Assembly: GCF_048571125.1 (NCBI RefSeq)
Contig: NZ_CP182343.1
Span: 3,162,001 to 3,226,000, forward strand
Origin: Arcobacter siniprincipis
Lineage (GTDB): Bacteria > Campylobacterota > Campylobacteria > Campylobacterales > Arcobacteraceae
Length of the DNA stretch: 64,000 nt
Reading direction: 5' to 3'
Shown here one piece after another: positions 1 to 8,631 of the stretch (position 1 is the first letter of the stretch; the number at the start of each line of letters is the position of its first letter). A program made the translations under genes and the position numbers. The notes beneath the pieces are model-generated. The model saw only the letters and a list, made by a program, of their open reading frames with translations. It had not been told where the DNA came from and ran no database searches.

Positions 1-60
1 AGTTGGGATTATTGGTAAAGATTTTCCTGATTCAAATAGTGCTTCGTTTGGGTGTGTCAT
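1..60 (-). CDS. 5' end of a gene cut by the window edge, possibly a third CitE/HpcH-type CoA-ester lyase
   Basis: An ATG at 58-60 on the minus strand, preceded by a strong AGGAGAAATT ribosome binding site, opens a frame that runs off the window (start MTHPNEALFESG...). Only 20 residues are visible, so no domain can be shown. From memory this start resembles a group of HpcH/HpaI (citrate-lyase-like) enzymes found beside mesaconyl-CoA hydratase genes, which would fit the two related lyase domains just upstream. The gene has the same direction as mch but is separated from it by 144 bases containing three hairpins, so its expression may differ from the rest of the operon. The coding call is good; the product is a guess. 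Confidence 0.5.
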   Translation of the reverse strand, partial: MTHPNEALFESGKSLPIIPT

Positions 61-204
61 AATTTCTCCTTTAAAATTGGTTCCCTATTTTAAAGGGACC
101 TATATGTTTAATGTCTTCTTTTTAACATGGGAAATAAATTCCCATTAAAAGAAGCAAAATCCTAAAGAAGGCAACGAGTTGCCTCTATCGTAATACTCTT
201 TAAT
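61..204 (-). promoter_or_regulatory. Hairpin-rich spacer between mch and the next gene
   Basis: Three inverted repeats lie in 144 bases: 79-100 (GGTTCCCT with AGGGACC, one bulge), about 114-153 (core ATGGGAA at 127-133 with TTCCCAT at 139-145, extended outward by CTTCTTTT and AAAAGAAG), and 169-184 (AGGCAAC with GTTGCCT, 2-base loop). Read in the direction of the operon, the 169-184 hairpin comes just after the mch stop and is not followed by a clean T-run. They may be mRNA processing or stabilising structures, a leaky terminator, or a leader for the next gene. The inverted repeats are seen directly; the role is inferred. Confidence 0.5.
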
Positions 205-1266
205 TTAATTTTTTTTAGGGATTACAACAGTGTAATCTAAATCTAATACAACTTCTTTTTTATACTTTCCATTTTCATCAAATGCTGTATCAAAAGTCTC
301 TGGTCTTTGGTTTTTAAGAGCAACTGTTCTCAGTCGCAATAACCCTAAATCTTCTCTTTTATGATTGATAGTCTCAACTACTTCAGTATAAGCATAAATA
401 GTATCACCTGCAAATGTTGGATTGGAATGTGCTCCACTATTTATAGAGTAAATCCATTGGGCATTTTGTAAGCCGTTAAATGAAATACTTCTAGCTATTG
501 AAATAACATGTCCCCCATACATAAGTCTTTGACCCATTGGTGTACTTTTCATCATAAAATCATCAAAATGTACTTTTGCATTATTTTGATAAAGTTTAGT
601 AGCTAAGGTATGATCACTATCATCAATAGTAATACCCTCTGCATGATTTAATCTTTCACCTACTTCATAATCTTCAAAAAAATAATCTCCACCAGTTACA
701 TCTGTATTTATATCTTTTAAAACTGGGATATTTATCTCTTCTTTTATGGCTTGAGTTTTTGCAAAACTTGGAACACTATTTATTCCACTCATTTCGCCTT
801 TGTTTCTTTTGTGAACCATAACCCATCTTTTAAGATTTAAAACTTCATTTTCATCTTGGTTATATCCAATAGAGTGCACATAAACTACTCCACTTTTTCC
901 ATTTGAGTTCTCTTTTAAACCTATAATTTCAGTCTCAAGCCTAACAGTATCTCCTACAAATACGGGATTTGGGAAAGATACTTCTGCATAACCTAAATTT
1001 GCAATTGCATTTAAAGATATATCTTGAACAGATTTTCCAAATGTCAAATGAAACATCAATAAATCATCAAGGGGCTTTTTTGTATAACCCATCTCTTGAG
1101 CTAAGATATCCGATGAATTTAATGAAAATCTACTTCCAGTAAGGGCAATGTAAAAAGATACATCACCATCACTTATTGTTCTTGGAAGTGGATGAACTAT
1201 TTTTTGACCAATTTCAAAATCTTCAAAAAAGTTTCCAAAATTGATTTTAGTACTTATTTTAGACAT
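205..1266 (-). CDS. mch: Mesaconyl-CoA hydratase (beta-methylmalyl-CoA dehydratase)
   Basis: A 353-residue protein with two MaoC-like hot-dog halves (about 10-150 and 195-340). It matches my memory of Rhodobacter Mch along its whole length, including NFFEDFEIGQ near the start, ISLNAIANLGYAE, IGLKENSNGKSGVVYVHS, YGGHVISIARSISFNG, NPTFAGDTIYAYTEV and the VVLDLDYTVVIP end. Mch reversibly hydrates mesaconyl-CoA to beta-methylmalyl-CoA in the cytoplasm. It lies 9 bases after the ligase-lyase gene in the same operon, and the neighbouring lyase could split methylmalyl-CoA to glyoxylate and propionyl-CoA. Mch is known from the ethylmalonyl-CoA, 3-hydroxypropionate and methylaspartate cycles; no other gene of these cycles is visible here, so a degradative role is inferred. 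Confidence 0.9.
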   Translation of the reverse strand: MSKISTKINFGNFFEDFEIGQKIVHPLPRTISDGDVSFYIALTGSRFSLNSSDILAQEMGYTKKPLDDLLMFHLTFGKSVQDISLNAIANLGYAEVSFPNPVFVGDTVRLETEIIGLKENSNGKSGVVYVHSIGYNQDENEVLNLKRWVMVHKRNKGEMSGINSVPSFAKTQAIKEEINIPVLKDINTDVTGGDYFFEDYEVGERLNHAEGITIDDSDHTLATKLYQNNAKVHFDDFMMKSTPMGQRLMYGGHVISIARSISFNGLQNAQWIYSINSGAHSNPTFAGDTIYAYTEVVETINHKREDLGLLRLRTVALKNQRPETFDTAFDENGKYKKEVVLDLDYTVVIPKKN

Positions 1267-1275
1267 TTTTCTTCC

Positions 1276-3795
1276 TTATTTACCAAATAGATTTTGACCT
1301 AAAGATTTATATGTTTCATAAAGAGTTATCATCTTTTTAGCCCATTTGATTCTACTAATATCAACAAGTTTATCTTGATATAAAATCACTTCTTTTCCAT
1401 CTTTTACAGCATCTTCATATAAAGAAATCATCTCTTCATACTCTTTTACCTCTTCTCTTTTTGGAGTAAATATATCATTTATATACTCTATTTGTACAGG
1501 ATGAACTAAAGCTTTTCCATCAAATCCTAAATCAAAAGCATCTTTTGTAGAATCTTCACAAGCAAACTCATCATGTACATCATAATGTGGTCCATCAATT
1601 ACTACTTTATCATAAGCTTTAGCAGCAAGTGCTATTTGAGATAGATAATTAATAATAGCTTTTGAACCTTTTTTTACATCTATTTGAAGTCTATTTGCAA
1701 GTTTATTAGAACCTGCCACTACAACTTCAACTCTAGAGGTTGCAGCACATATCTCTTGGATATTTAAAACTGATAGTGGTGATTCTATCATTATCATCAT
1801 CGTTAATTCAGAATTTACCTCATCAATTAATTTTGCTGCTTCTAAAACATCTTCTTTATTATCAATTTTAGAAAAAAGTATTCCATCAAGCTCTAGCTCT
1901 TTTGCAAGTTCTAAATCCTTTTGTAAATCTTCACTTCCTAAATTATTAACCCTAAGTATTCTTTCTGATTCTCCAAATTTTGAACCCTCTTCTTTAAATA
2001 CCTCTTTTAAAACAGCTCTTCCAGCCTCTTTTTGTTCTGTTAAAATAGCTTCCAAATCAAAAATTACAGTATCTGCTAAAACAGTTTTTGCTTTTTTCAC
2101 ATACTTTTTATTGTATGAAGGAACATATAAAAGTGATCTTCTTGCTTTATATTCTATAATCTCTTCCCCAACACTTAAAGCAGCCTCTTGTTCATGGATG
2201 TTTTTAACAAGTTGTTTTCTTAAAACTTTACCATTTTTAGTTCTTGGATAATCACTTATGGCAAATATTCTTTTAGGCGCTTTGTATTTTGCCAAGTTTT
2301 CTTGAGAATATTTTAAAATCTCAGCCTCTTCTTCTTCACTTAAAGGTTTATGTCCAATTACTGCAATAGCAACTAAGGTTTTATCCTTTTCAATATCTAA
2401 ACCAAAAGCAACACAATCGGCAACTTTATCATGGGTTTTTACAACTCTTTCAATCTCATGTGGAGATACTCTAAAGCCAAAGGTATTGATAATATCATCT
2501 TTTCTACCTATGAACCAAATATATCCATCTTTGTCTTTTTTGGCATAATCACCTGTAAAAAAGTATCCATCATGTTTAGCTTTTGCTGTTTCATCATCCA
2601 ATTGCCAATACTCTAAAAATAAACCTGGATCATCAACTCCAATACAAATCATTCCCTCTTCTTCAGTTCCAACTTCTTCTAAAGTATTTGGATCTAACAG
2701 TTTTACAATATGTCCTGGTTGTACAAAACCTGCACTTCCTGGTCTTATAGGATTATTAACAGAGTGTGAAATATAATAAGAACATTCACTCATACCTATT
2801 GCTTCATAAATATCTTGTTTAAATCTTTCTCTCCAAAGTCCTAACATCTCATCTGATAAATGTTCTCCTGCACTCATGCAGTATCTTAAACTTGGACAAT
2901 CATCTATTTTGAAATCAGTTTTTTGAATAATTTGTCTATAAATAGTTGGAACTCCAATAAAAATAGTACATTTATGTTTTTTAATTAGGTTTATCCAAGT
3001 TGAAGCATCATTTGCACCTTCATAAGCAATAACTGTATGACCATTGTATAAAGGATCCATCAAAGCTGAACCTAAAACATAAGTCCAATTAAACTTCCCA
3101 GAGTGCATAATTCTGTCATTTTCTTTAAAATTAAACCAATACTCAGTTGCAGGAGTTCTTCCTACAAGTGATCTATGAGAATGTAAAACACCCTTTGGAT
3201 AACCAGTTGTTCCTGATGTATAAACCAAATATGCAGGCTCACCTGATTTTGATTTGTAGTGATTTGGTGTTGCATCACCATTTTTCAAAATCTCATTTAA
3301 AGCATAAACATTTATACCTTTTGGTTTTTTAAGATTATCAACACTATCAATTGCTGCTACAATTATTGTTTTTAGATTATCTACATTTTCTAAATATGGA
3401 ACTAGGTTTTCATACATAGTTGCAGACATAACAATGGCACTTGCTTGTGAATCTTCCGCAAGATATTTAACCTCAGAACCACTTAAAAGTGTAGAAGTAG
3501 GAACTGCAATAATTCCAACTTTGATACTTCCAAAAAATGAAATTGGATAAGCCAATGAATTTTTCAAACAAACTAAAACTCTATCCCTTGCCCCAATTCC
3601 AATACTTGTAAGGAAATTTGCAACTTGATCAGATTTTTTAGCTAAATCTTTATATGTTATTTCATCAGTACCTAATTTGTCATCTTCTATAACCATTGCT
3701 GTATTATTCTCTTTTGGTGTTCCCAAATGAGCTGATGTACAAGCAACCCCGATATTTAAAAATTCAGGTACTTCGATTTTAATAGTTGAACTCAT
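1276..3795 (-). CDS. Acyl-CoA synthetase fused to a CitE/HpcH-like domain
   Basis: A protein of 839 residues. Residues about 1-530 form an AMP-dependent CoA ligase: YTSGTTGYPKGV phosphate loop near 195, TGDYAKKDKDGYIWFIGRKDD near 415, and the C-terminal catalytic lysine in RTKNGKVLRKQL near 520. Residues about 545-839 form a CitE/HpcH-like (beta/alpha)8 domain starting ARRSLLYVPS. In that domain the usual DLED motif reads DLEA and the GxxD magnesium-ligand motif reads GSNK, so it may not be catalytic. The ligase should activate a carboxylic acid, probably mesaconate or a methylmalate-type acid given mch next door. The gene sits 12 bases after the upstream lyase gene. The substrate is inferred from context only. 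Confidence 0.82.
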   Translation of the reverse strand: MSSTIKIEVPEFLNIGVACTSAHLGTPKENNTAMVIEDDKLGTDEITYKDLAKKSDQVANFLTSIGIGARDRVLVCLKNSLAYPISFFGSIKVGIIAVPTSTLLSGSEVKYLAEDSQASAIVMSATMYENLVPYLENVDNLKTIIVAAIDSVDNLKKPKGINVYALNEILKNGDATPNHYKSKSGEPAYLVYTSGTTGYPKGVLHSHRSLVGRTPATEYWFNFKENDRIMHSGKFNWTYVLGSALMDPLYNGHTVIAYEGANDASTWINLIKKHKCTIFIGVPTIYRQIIQKTDFKIDDCPSLRYCMSAGEHLSDEMLGLWRERFKQDIYEAIGMSECSYYISHSVNNPIRPGSAGFVQPGHIVKLLDPNTLEEVGTEEEGMICIGVDDPGLFLEYWQLDDETAKAKHDGYFFTGDYAKKDKDGYIWFIGRKDDIINTFGFRVSPHEIERVVKTHDKVADCVAFGLDIEKDKTLVAIAVIGHKPLSEEEEAEILKYSQENLAKYKAPKRIFAISDYPRTKNGKVLRKQLVKNIHEQEAALSVGEEIIEYKARRSLLYVPSYNKKYVKKAKTVLADTVIFDLEAILTEQKEAGRAVLKEVFKEEGSKFGESERILRVNNLGSEDLQKDLELAKELELDGILFSKIDNKEDVLEAAKLIDEVNSELTMMIMIESPLSVLNIQEICAATSRVEVVVAGSNKLANRLQIDVKKGSKAIINYLSQIALAAKAYDKVVIDGPHYDVHDEFACEDSTKDAFDLGFDGKALVHPVQIEYINDIFTPKREEVKEYEEMISLYEDAVKDGKEVILYQDKLVDISRIKWAKKMITLYETYKSLGQNLFGK

Positions 3796-3807
3796 ATTAT
3801 CTCCTTA

Positions 3808-4941
3808 CTATATTTGACCATAAGGCCAGTTTTCTTTAAATGTATGTAACGGCATTTTATTTAATACTGTTAAGGCAAAAGATTGATCCTCTTTACTTAA
3901 ACTTCTAAGTGCATATCCTCTTAGAAGATTTTGTAAAGACTTACCAAACATTGGGGGATCTAACATCTCACCTTTGTATCTAATAGCTCCACTTAAAAGT
4001 GCATCTGCTTCAATTGCTGCACTTAATATTTCTATATCTTTTGCTATCTCTTTAGGACTTGGAGTAAAAGCAACTTTACAAACATTTATATGGTTTGGAG
4101 TAATTACTTGTTTACCTGTTAATCCCATAGCTGTCTCTCTTTTAGCATGTTCATAAACATGTCTTGAAGCATTATCCCCATGTAAATCTAACCATCTTCT
4201 AATATCTTTTTTCTCAACACAAGAATCAGGTAATGAATTAGGAGTAAGTAAAACTTCAACCCCTCCAATTACACCTTTACCTTTAATTCTAGCTTCCATT
4301 GTAAGCATATTAAAAAATGTCTCTAACTCATCAATCCAACCCTCAGGTGTGATTTTATATGCCATTGCTTTTGAGAAGTCATGGATACCAAATACCACAT
4401 GTTGAACAGTTGAGTGACTCATAAGTCTATCAGCTATTTGAAGTGATTTTGGATGCTCAATGATTGGTTGAATTTGTAAACTACTACCAATAGAAACCAA
4501 CCAAGAAGATAAATCTCTAATCTCAGCATCTCCATAAACTTCACCAGCTTTTGCTAATACAATTGCATCGATGTATTTATGAACTTGTTTTAACATCTTT
4601 AAATCTTCTTCATACTCATCAGTTCTAAAAGGGTTAATTCTAATAGCTATTTGAAAATCCCTTTGAGGAAATTTTGGTAACTCTTGAATTAAAAGTTCCC
4701 TACTCATAGCTTTTTGTCTACAACCATCTTCTAAATCAAATAACACTGTATGTGCTTTTGTTTTATAAGCGTGTTTTTGAAGTCTAAGTTTTGCTTGCTC
4801 CATAGTCTCATAGCTTCCATCTAGTGGATTAAACTTAATTGGAGGATAATATATTTGAATCCCTGGCCAATATCCACCAAGTACTGGTTTCAAATCGTCA
4901 TTTGCTGTTAATTTTGATAAATCTATTACAGAAGAAGTCAT
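3808..4941 (-). CDS. HpcH/HpaI-family CoA-ester lyase (CitE/malyl-CoA lyase type)
   Basis: A 377-residue protein of the citrate-lyase-beta/malyl-CoA lyase superfamily. The metal and substrate motifs look complete: FDLEDG near residue 70, IIEHP near 160 (metal-binding Glu) and FGIHDF near 185 (metal-binding Asp), unlike the degenerate domain of the next gene. It is longer than Mcl1-type lyases (about 320) because of an extended C-terminus. Likely reactions are cleavage of beta-methylmalyl-CoA, malyl-CoA or citramalyl-CoA. It is the first gene of the operon, divergent from the IclR regulator. The superfamily is clear; the exact substrate cannot be read from the sequence. Confidence 0.8.
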   Translation of the reverse strand: MTSSVIDLSKLTANDDLKPVLGGYWPGIQIYYPPIKFNPLDGSYETMEQAKLRLQKHAYKTKAHTVLFDLEDGCRQKAMSRELLIQELPKFPQRDFQIAIRINPFRTDEYEEDLKMLKQVHKYIDAIVLAKAGEVYGDAEIRDLSSWLVSIGSSLQIQPIIEHPKSLQIADRLMSHSTVQHVVFGIHDFSKAMAYKITPEGWIDELETFFNMLTMEARIKGKGVIGGVEVLLTPNSLPDSCVEKKDIRRWLDLHGDNASRHVYEHAKRETAMGLTGKQVITPNHINVCKVAFTPSPKEIAKDIEILSAAIEADALLSGAIRYKGEMLDPPMFGKSLQNLLRGYALRSLSKEDQSFALTVLNKMPLHTFKENWPYGQI

Positions 4942-5292
4942 GATATTTACCTTTATAATTTTCTTTTTGTAAGGGAATTAATCCATAGGTAAAATAAACT
5001 CAAATATAAATTATAATATTAATTTTTATATTAAGTAATAATTTATAAATAGTTCTAGATACCATCTTTAAGTGCTTTTACAAAATGTTTTAAAAGCAAG
5101 TTTCACATAGTGAGAAAATTTTTTCAATAAATCTTGCAATCTAAAATAAAACTTTTGTAATTATTTAATTAAGATGTTACTTTTGGTCAAATAAAAATCT
5201 ATTAAGTTAAAATTAAACATACACAGACAAAAACAAAAGCAATTTAAATAAAAAATGTTAAAATAAACAAAATTAAATAAAGAGATAATATA
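4942..5292. promoter_or_regulatory. Divergent control region between the lyase operon and the IclR gene
   Basis: 351 bases with no plausible gene. On the minus strand a TATAAT-like -10 box can be read from 5015 to 5010, at a reasonable distance from the lyase start. An imperfect palindrome, TTTCAC-ATA-GTGAGAAA, lies at 5101-5117 and is a candidate IclR operator. The region is extremely AT-rich, so the -10 assignment is weak. The divergent arrangement itself is the best evidence that this is where the regulator acts. Confidence 0.4.
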
Positions 5293-6018
5293 TTGCAAAA
5301 TCAAAATAAGTCATTAACAAAAGGTTTGTTGATTTTAAAATCAATCATGAATTCAAATAAACCTTTAACAGCTAACTTTTTATGTCAAACCCATGATATA
5401 GATAAAAGTACCATGTCAAGACTTATCACAACTTTAGTAAATGAAGGTTTCATCGAATATGTTGAAAACTCTAAAGAGATAGTTTTAAGTGATATTATGA
5501 ATAATATATCACAAATAGAAGCTAGAAATAAAATAGTTGAGAAAACAAGAACTTTACTTGATGAAATATTTTATTTAACCCAAGAGTGTTCATATATTGG
5601 AATACTTGAAAAAAATGCCGTTTTATATTTAAATCAAGTGGATAAATCAAATCGAGTTTTAAAAACAAAAGACTCTATAGGTCTACATGCTCCCTTACAT
5701 GCCAATGCCTTTGGAAAAGTTTTATTAGCATATGAAAATGTGGATTTTAAAACTTTAGATTTGAAAAAATACACAGCAAATACAATTACTACCGTTACAA
5801 GGCTAAAAAAAGAGATTGAAGAAGTGAAAAAAAATGGTTATGCCATTGGTTTTGAAGAGTACGAATTTGGACTTTTCTCAATAGCTGTTCCCTACTTCAA
5901 TAATAAAAAAGAGTTTGTAGGAACTCTTGGAATATCTGGATTATCTGCAAGGGTAAATAAACAAAAATCCCATGAACTAGGTAAAAAGATTTTTGACTTG
6001 GTTAATCCTGTTATTTAA
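5293..6018 (+). CDS. IclR-family transcriptional regulator
   Basis: A 241-residue protein of usual IclR length. An N-terminal winged helix (about 5-65) includes DIDKSTMSRLITTLVNEGFIE. The C-terminal effector domain (about 75-240) includes the typical LHAPLHANAFGKVLLAY stretch and a G-EEYE-G motif (GFEEYEFGLFSIAVP). Translation appears to start at TTG 5293 behind AAAGAGA; no ATG fits the family start better. It is divergent from the lyase/ligase/mch operon, so it most likely responds to the substrate or a CoA-free intermediate of that pathway. Whether it represses or activates cannot be told. Its last 4 bases overlap the end of the convergent lipoprotein gene. Confidence 0.85.
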   Translation: MQNQNKSLTKGLLILKSIMNSNKPLTANFLCQTHDIDKSTMSRLITTLVNEGFIEYVENSKEIVLSDIMNNISQIEARNKIVEKTRTLLDEIFYLTQECSYIGILEKNAVLYLNQVDKSNRVLKTKDSIGLHAPLHANAFGKVLLAYENVDFKTLDLKKYTANTITTVTRLKKEIEEVKKNGYAIGFEEYEFGLFSIAVPYFNNKKEFVGTLGISGLSARVNKQKSHELGKKIFDLVNPVI

Positions 6019-6401
6019 TCTTTTTTTACCTTTATTAAAATATTATGTTCTTTATCCCTAAAAACTGTCTCTTTTTTGTTGTTATTAAAAACAGTTTCTA
6101 AAAAATCATCTTTGTAAGAACTGCTTAAATATTTTCTATTAAACTCTTTTATACCTTCACACTCAAAAGTAGAAGTACAAACTCTATCTTTATATATTTT
6201 CATGTCTAAAATAGTTTTCCCTGCACTGTAAATTTGAACTTGAGTATAATTATTAAACTTAGAAATAAAGCCTTTATCATAAAATTTCATAGTAGGTGTT
6301 TTTATAAGAATTGTCGCACTTGTAGAGTGTATAACCTGTTTTTGTGCACAAGATGAAAAAAATAAAATAATAAAAATAAAACTAGTGATTTTTTTAAACA
6401 A
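6015..6401 (-). CDS. Small predicted lipoprotein of unknown function
   Basis: A protein of 128 residues with a lysine-containing N-terminus, a hydrophobic stretch and a lipobox FSSC with the lipidated Cys near residue 18, so it is probably anchored in the outer or inner membrane. The rest is a short, lysine-rich domain with two further cysteines about 7 residues apart (CTSTFEC), which could form a disulfide in the periplasm. I do not recognise the family. It converges with the IclR gene (4-base overlap) and diverges from queH, with only about 60 bases between the two starts. Confidence 0.7.
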   Translation of the reverse strand: MFKKITSFIFIILFFSSCAQKQVIHSTSATILIKTPTMKFYDKGFISKFNNYTQVQIYSAGKTILDMKIYKDRVCTSTFECEGIKEFNRKYLSSSYKDDFLETVFNNNKKETVFRDKEHNILIKVKKD

Positions 6402-6435
6402 AATAGATCCTCTTTGAATTTGAAAATAATTTTAC

Positions 6436-6441
6436 TATAAT
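6436..6441 (+). promoter_or_regulatory. Probable -10 box of the queH-lpxB operon
   Basis: TATAAT preceded by TTTTAC, 22 bases before the queH ATG at 6463 and followed by an AAAGGA ribosome binding site. As in other Campylobacterota promoters there is no clear -35 box, only T-rich sequence. Confidence 0.6.
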
Positions 6442-6462
6442 ACGATTAAATAAAGGATTTAA

Positions 6463-7536
6463 ATGCTCGTTCACATATGTTGTTCCGTTGATAGTCACTA
6501 TTTTTTAGAAATACTACAACAAGATTTCCCCGATGAAAAATTAGTTGGTTTTTTTTATGACCCTAATATTCATCCTTACAATGAATATTTACTAAGACTA
6601 AAAGATGTTGAATACTCTTGCCATAAATTAGGTATAGAATTAATAGAAGGCCCATATAATCTTGAAGAGTGGTTAAGAAAAGTAAAAGGCCTAGAAAATG
6701 AACCTGAAAAAGGTGATAGATGCACAGTTTGTTATGATGATAGATTAGAAACAAGTGTAAAAAAAGCTATTGAATTAGGTCATGACAAATTTACTACAAC
6801 CCTACTTATCTCACCAAAAAAATCACAAGAAAAATTAGAAATAATTGGAGCTGATTTAGAAAAAAGATATGATTTACAATGGATTTTTAAAGATTATAGA
6901 AGTGGTAAAGGAATGGAAGAGCAAGCAAAAGTTGTAAAAGAAAACTCTTTTTATAGACAAAATTATTGCGGCTGTTTATTTGGATTAGCTCCCCAAAGAG
7001 AGAGTCAAGATAAACTTATGGATGAGATGTTTTTACCTATTTCAAACCAAATTTTACCCCAATCAATAGAGTATCGACTAGAATTATATAATAATAGAAC
7101 AAATTTAGATGAAACAAATATTCCATATAAAATAGTTAAACAAAAATTTCTAAACTATAGACTTTTAAATGCAAAAGTTAAAGTAAATAAAGAAGTTATT
7201 CCTTCATATTTTTTATGTTATTCAACAATAAGTAAAGGTAGAACAAGTGGAAAAATAGCATTTGAAAAAGCAGAAGTTCACTATTTAAATAAAGATGAAG
7301 TTAAAATAATCACAATAGATACTTTCAATGATTTTACTCAATCTCACTATAGAGATGTTAAAGACTTGATGTATCATCCTTTGACTTTTGAAGCTGAACT
7401 AAAAGTAAGAAATGAAATCACTCAAAATCCTTATGGCTTATCTGCGATTATAGTAGTTGATGAGATAAGTGAAGGAAAATATGAGATTTCTATTGATGCA
7501 AAAACCTATGAAGATGTAAAAGAGGTAATTATATAA
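6463..7536 (+). CDS. queH: Epoxyqueuosine reductase QueH
   Basis: A 357-residue protein. The first half (about 1-200) is the QueH (former DUF208) domain, with its conserved cysteines in HICCSVDSHYF (Cys6, Cys7), CTVCYDDR (Cys87, Cys90) and YCGC (Cys169, Cys171). These hold the iron-sulfur cluster and metal used to reduce epoxyqueuosine to queuosine in tRNA. It replaces the unrelated cobalamin-dependent QueG. About 150 residues follow the core domain; I cannot assign them, and they have no obvious motif. lpxB starts directly after the stop codon, so the two are co-transcribed although their pathways are unrelated. Confidence 0.9.
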   Translation: MLVHICCSVDSHYFLEILQQDFPDEKLVGFFYDPNIHPYNEYLLRLKDVEYSCHKLGIELIEGPYNLEEWLRKVKGLENEPEKGDRCTVCYDDRLETSVKKAIELGHDKFTTTLLISPKKSQEKLEIIGADLEKRYDLQWIFKDYRSGKGMEEQAKVVKENSFYRQNYCGCLFGLAPQRESQDKLMDEMFLPISNQILPQSIEYRLELYNNRTNLDETNIPYKIVKQKFLNYRLLNAKVKVNKEVIPSYFLCYSTISKGRTSGKIAFEKAEVHYLNKDEVKIITIDTFNDFTQSHYRDVKDLMYHPLTFEAELKVRNEITQNPYGLSAIIVVDEISEGKYEISIDAKTYEDVKEVII

Positions 7537-8580
7537 ATGAAACTTCTAGTAAGCGCTATGGAAACTTCTTCAAATATACATTTAGCAGAACTTAAAAAAC
7601 ATCTAAGTGAAGACATTGAACTTATTGGAATATTTGATAAAAAACTTGGAACTCCAAATTATGATATTGAGCAACTTGCTATCATGGGATTTGTAGATGC
7701 CCTAAAAAGGTTACCTTTCTTTTTTAAACTAAAAGATGAAATGGTAGAATTGGCAAAAAATGTTGATAAAGTATTACTTATGGATTCATCAGGCTTTAAT
7801 TTACCTCTAGCAAAAGCAATTAAGAAAAAATATCCAAATAAAGAGATTATTTATTATATTCTTCCCCAAGCTTGGGCATGGAAAAAAGGAAGAATTCCTA
7901 AGATTGAAACATACTGCGATAAGCTTTGTTCAATCTTACCTTTTGAAAAAGATTATTACTCAAAAAAAGAGAAAATCACTTATGTTGGTCACCCTTTACT
8001 TGATGAAATAAAAGATTATAAAACTACAGCTTCAACTTCTAACAAAATAGCTTTTATGCCAGGAAGCAGAAAAAATGAGATTATAAATCTTATGCCAATA
8101 TTTAAAAAACTTATAAAAAATATTCCAAATAAAGAGTACATTTTAATTATCCCTTCTAAGTTTGATGAAGAATATATTAAGAACATTTATGGAGATATTT
8201 CAGCATTTACTATTTCAAATAATGCCCATGAAAGCCTTAAAAAAAGCGATTATGCCTTTATTTGTAGTGGTACAGCAACCCTAGAAGCAGCACTTATTGG
8301 AACACCTTTTACACTTAGCTATATAGCTAAGAAGTTAGATTATTTTATAGGTTCACGACTTGTAAAACTTCCAGCTGTTGGATTAGCAAATATATTCTTT
8401 TCAAAGATGGGTAAAGAGCTAATTCATAGTGAGTTTTTACAAGAAAATGTAACTGTTGAAAACCTCTTAAATGATTATAAAAAAATGGATACAAACAAGT
8501 TTATGGAAAATTCAAAAGTTCTAAGAGAATATCTTAAATTTGGAAGTTCTAAGAATGTGGCTCGCATAATTCAAAACTAA
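7537..8580 (+). CDS. lpxB: Lipid-A-disaccharide synthase
   Basis: A 347-residue GT-B glycosyltransferase of the LpxB family. Visible landmarks are the N-terminal LVSAMETSSNIHLAEL (SAGE-like motif), YILPQAWAWKKGR, YVGHPLLDEI, MPGSRKNEI and CSGTATLEAAL. It joins UDP-2,3-diacylglucosamine and 2,3-diacylglucosamine-1-phosphate at the inner face of the cytoplasmic membrane in lipid A synthesis. It begins at the base after the queH stop. fabZ and lpxA, of the same pathway or its acyl supply, follow within 500 bases. The protein is slightly shorter than the E. coli enzyme (about 380), as is common in this phylum. Confidence 0.93.
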   Translation: MKLLVSAMETSSNIHLAELKKHLSEDIELIGIFDKKLGTPNYDIEQLAIMGFVDALKRLPFFFKLKDEMVELAKNVDKVLLMDSSGFNLPLAKAIKKKYPNKEIIYYILPQAWAWKKGRIPKIETYCDKLCSILPFEKDYYSKKEKITYVGHPLLDEIKDYKTTASTSNKIAFMPGSRKNEIINLMPIFKKLIKNIPNKEYILIIPSKFDEEYIKNIYGDISAFTISNNAHESLKKSDYAFICSGTATLEAALIGTPFTLSYIAKKLDYFIGSRLVKLPAVGLANIFFSKMGKELIHSEFLQENVTVENLLNDYKKMDTNKFMENSKVLREYLKFGSSKNVARIIQN

Positions 8581-8592
8581 TTTAAATTTTGA

Positions 8593-8598
8593 TAGAAT
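8593..8598 (+). promoter_or_regulatory. Possible -10 box for fabZ
   Basis: TAGAAT in the 51-base gap between lpxB and fabZ, 34 bases before the fabZ ATG, with TTTTGA upstream. It may be an internal promoter for fabZ-lpxA-clpX. Read-through from lpxB is equally possible. Confidence 0.35.
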
Positions 8599-8631
8599 AT
8601 ATGCCTTAAATAAAAAGATATAGGAAAATAT

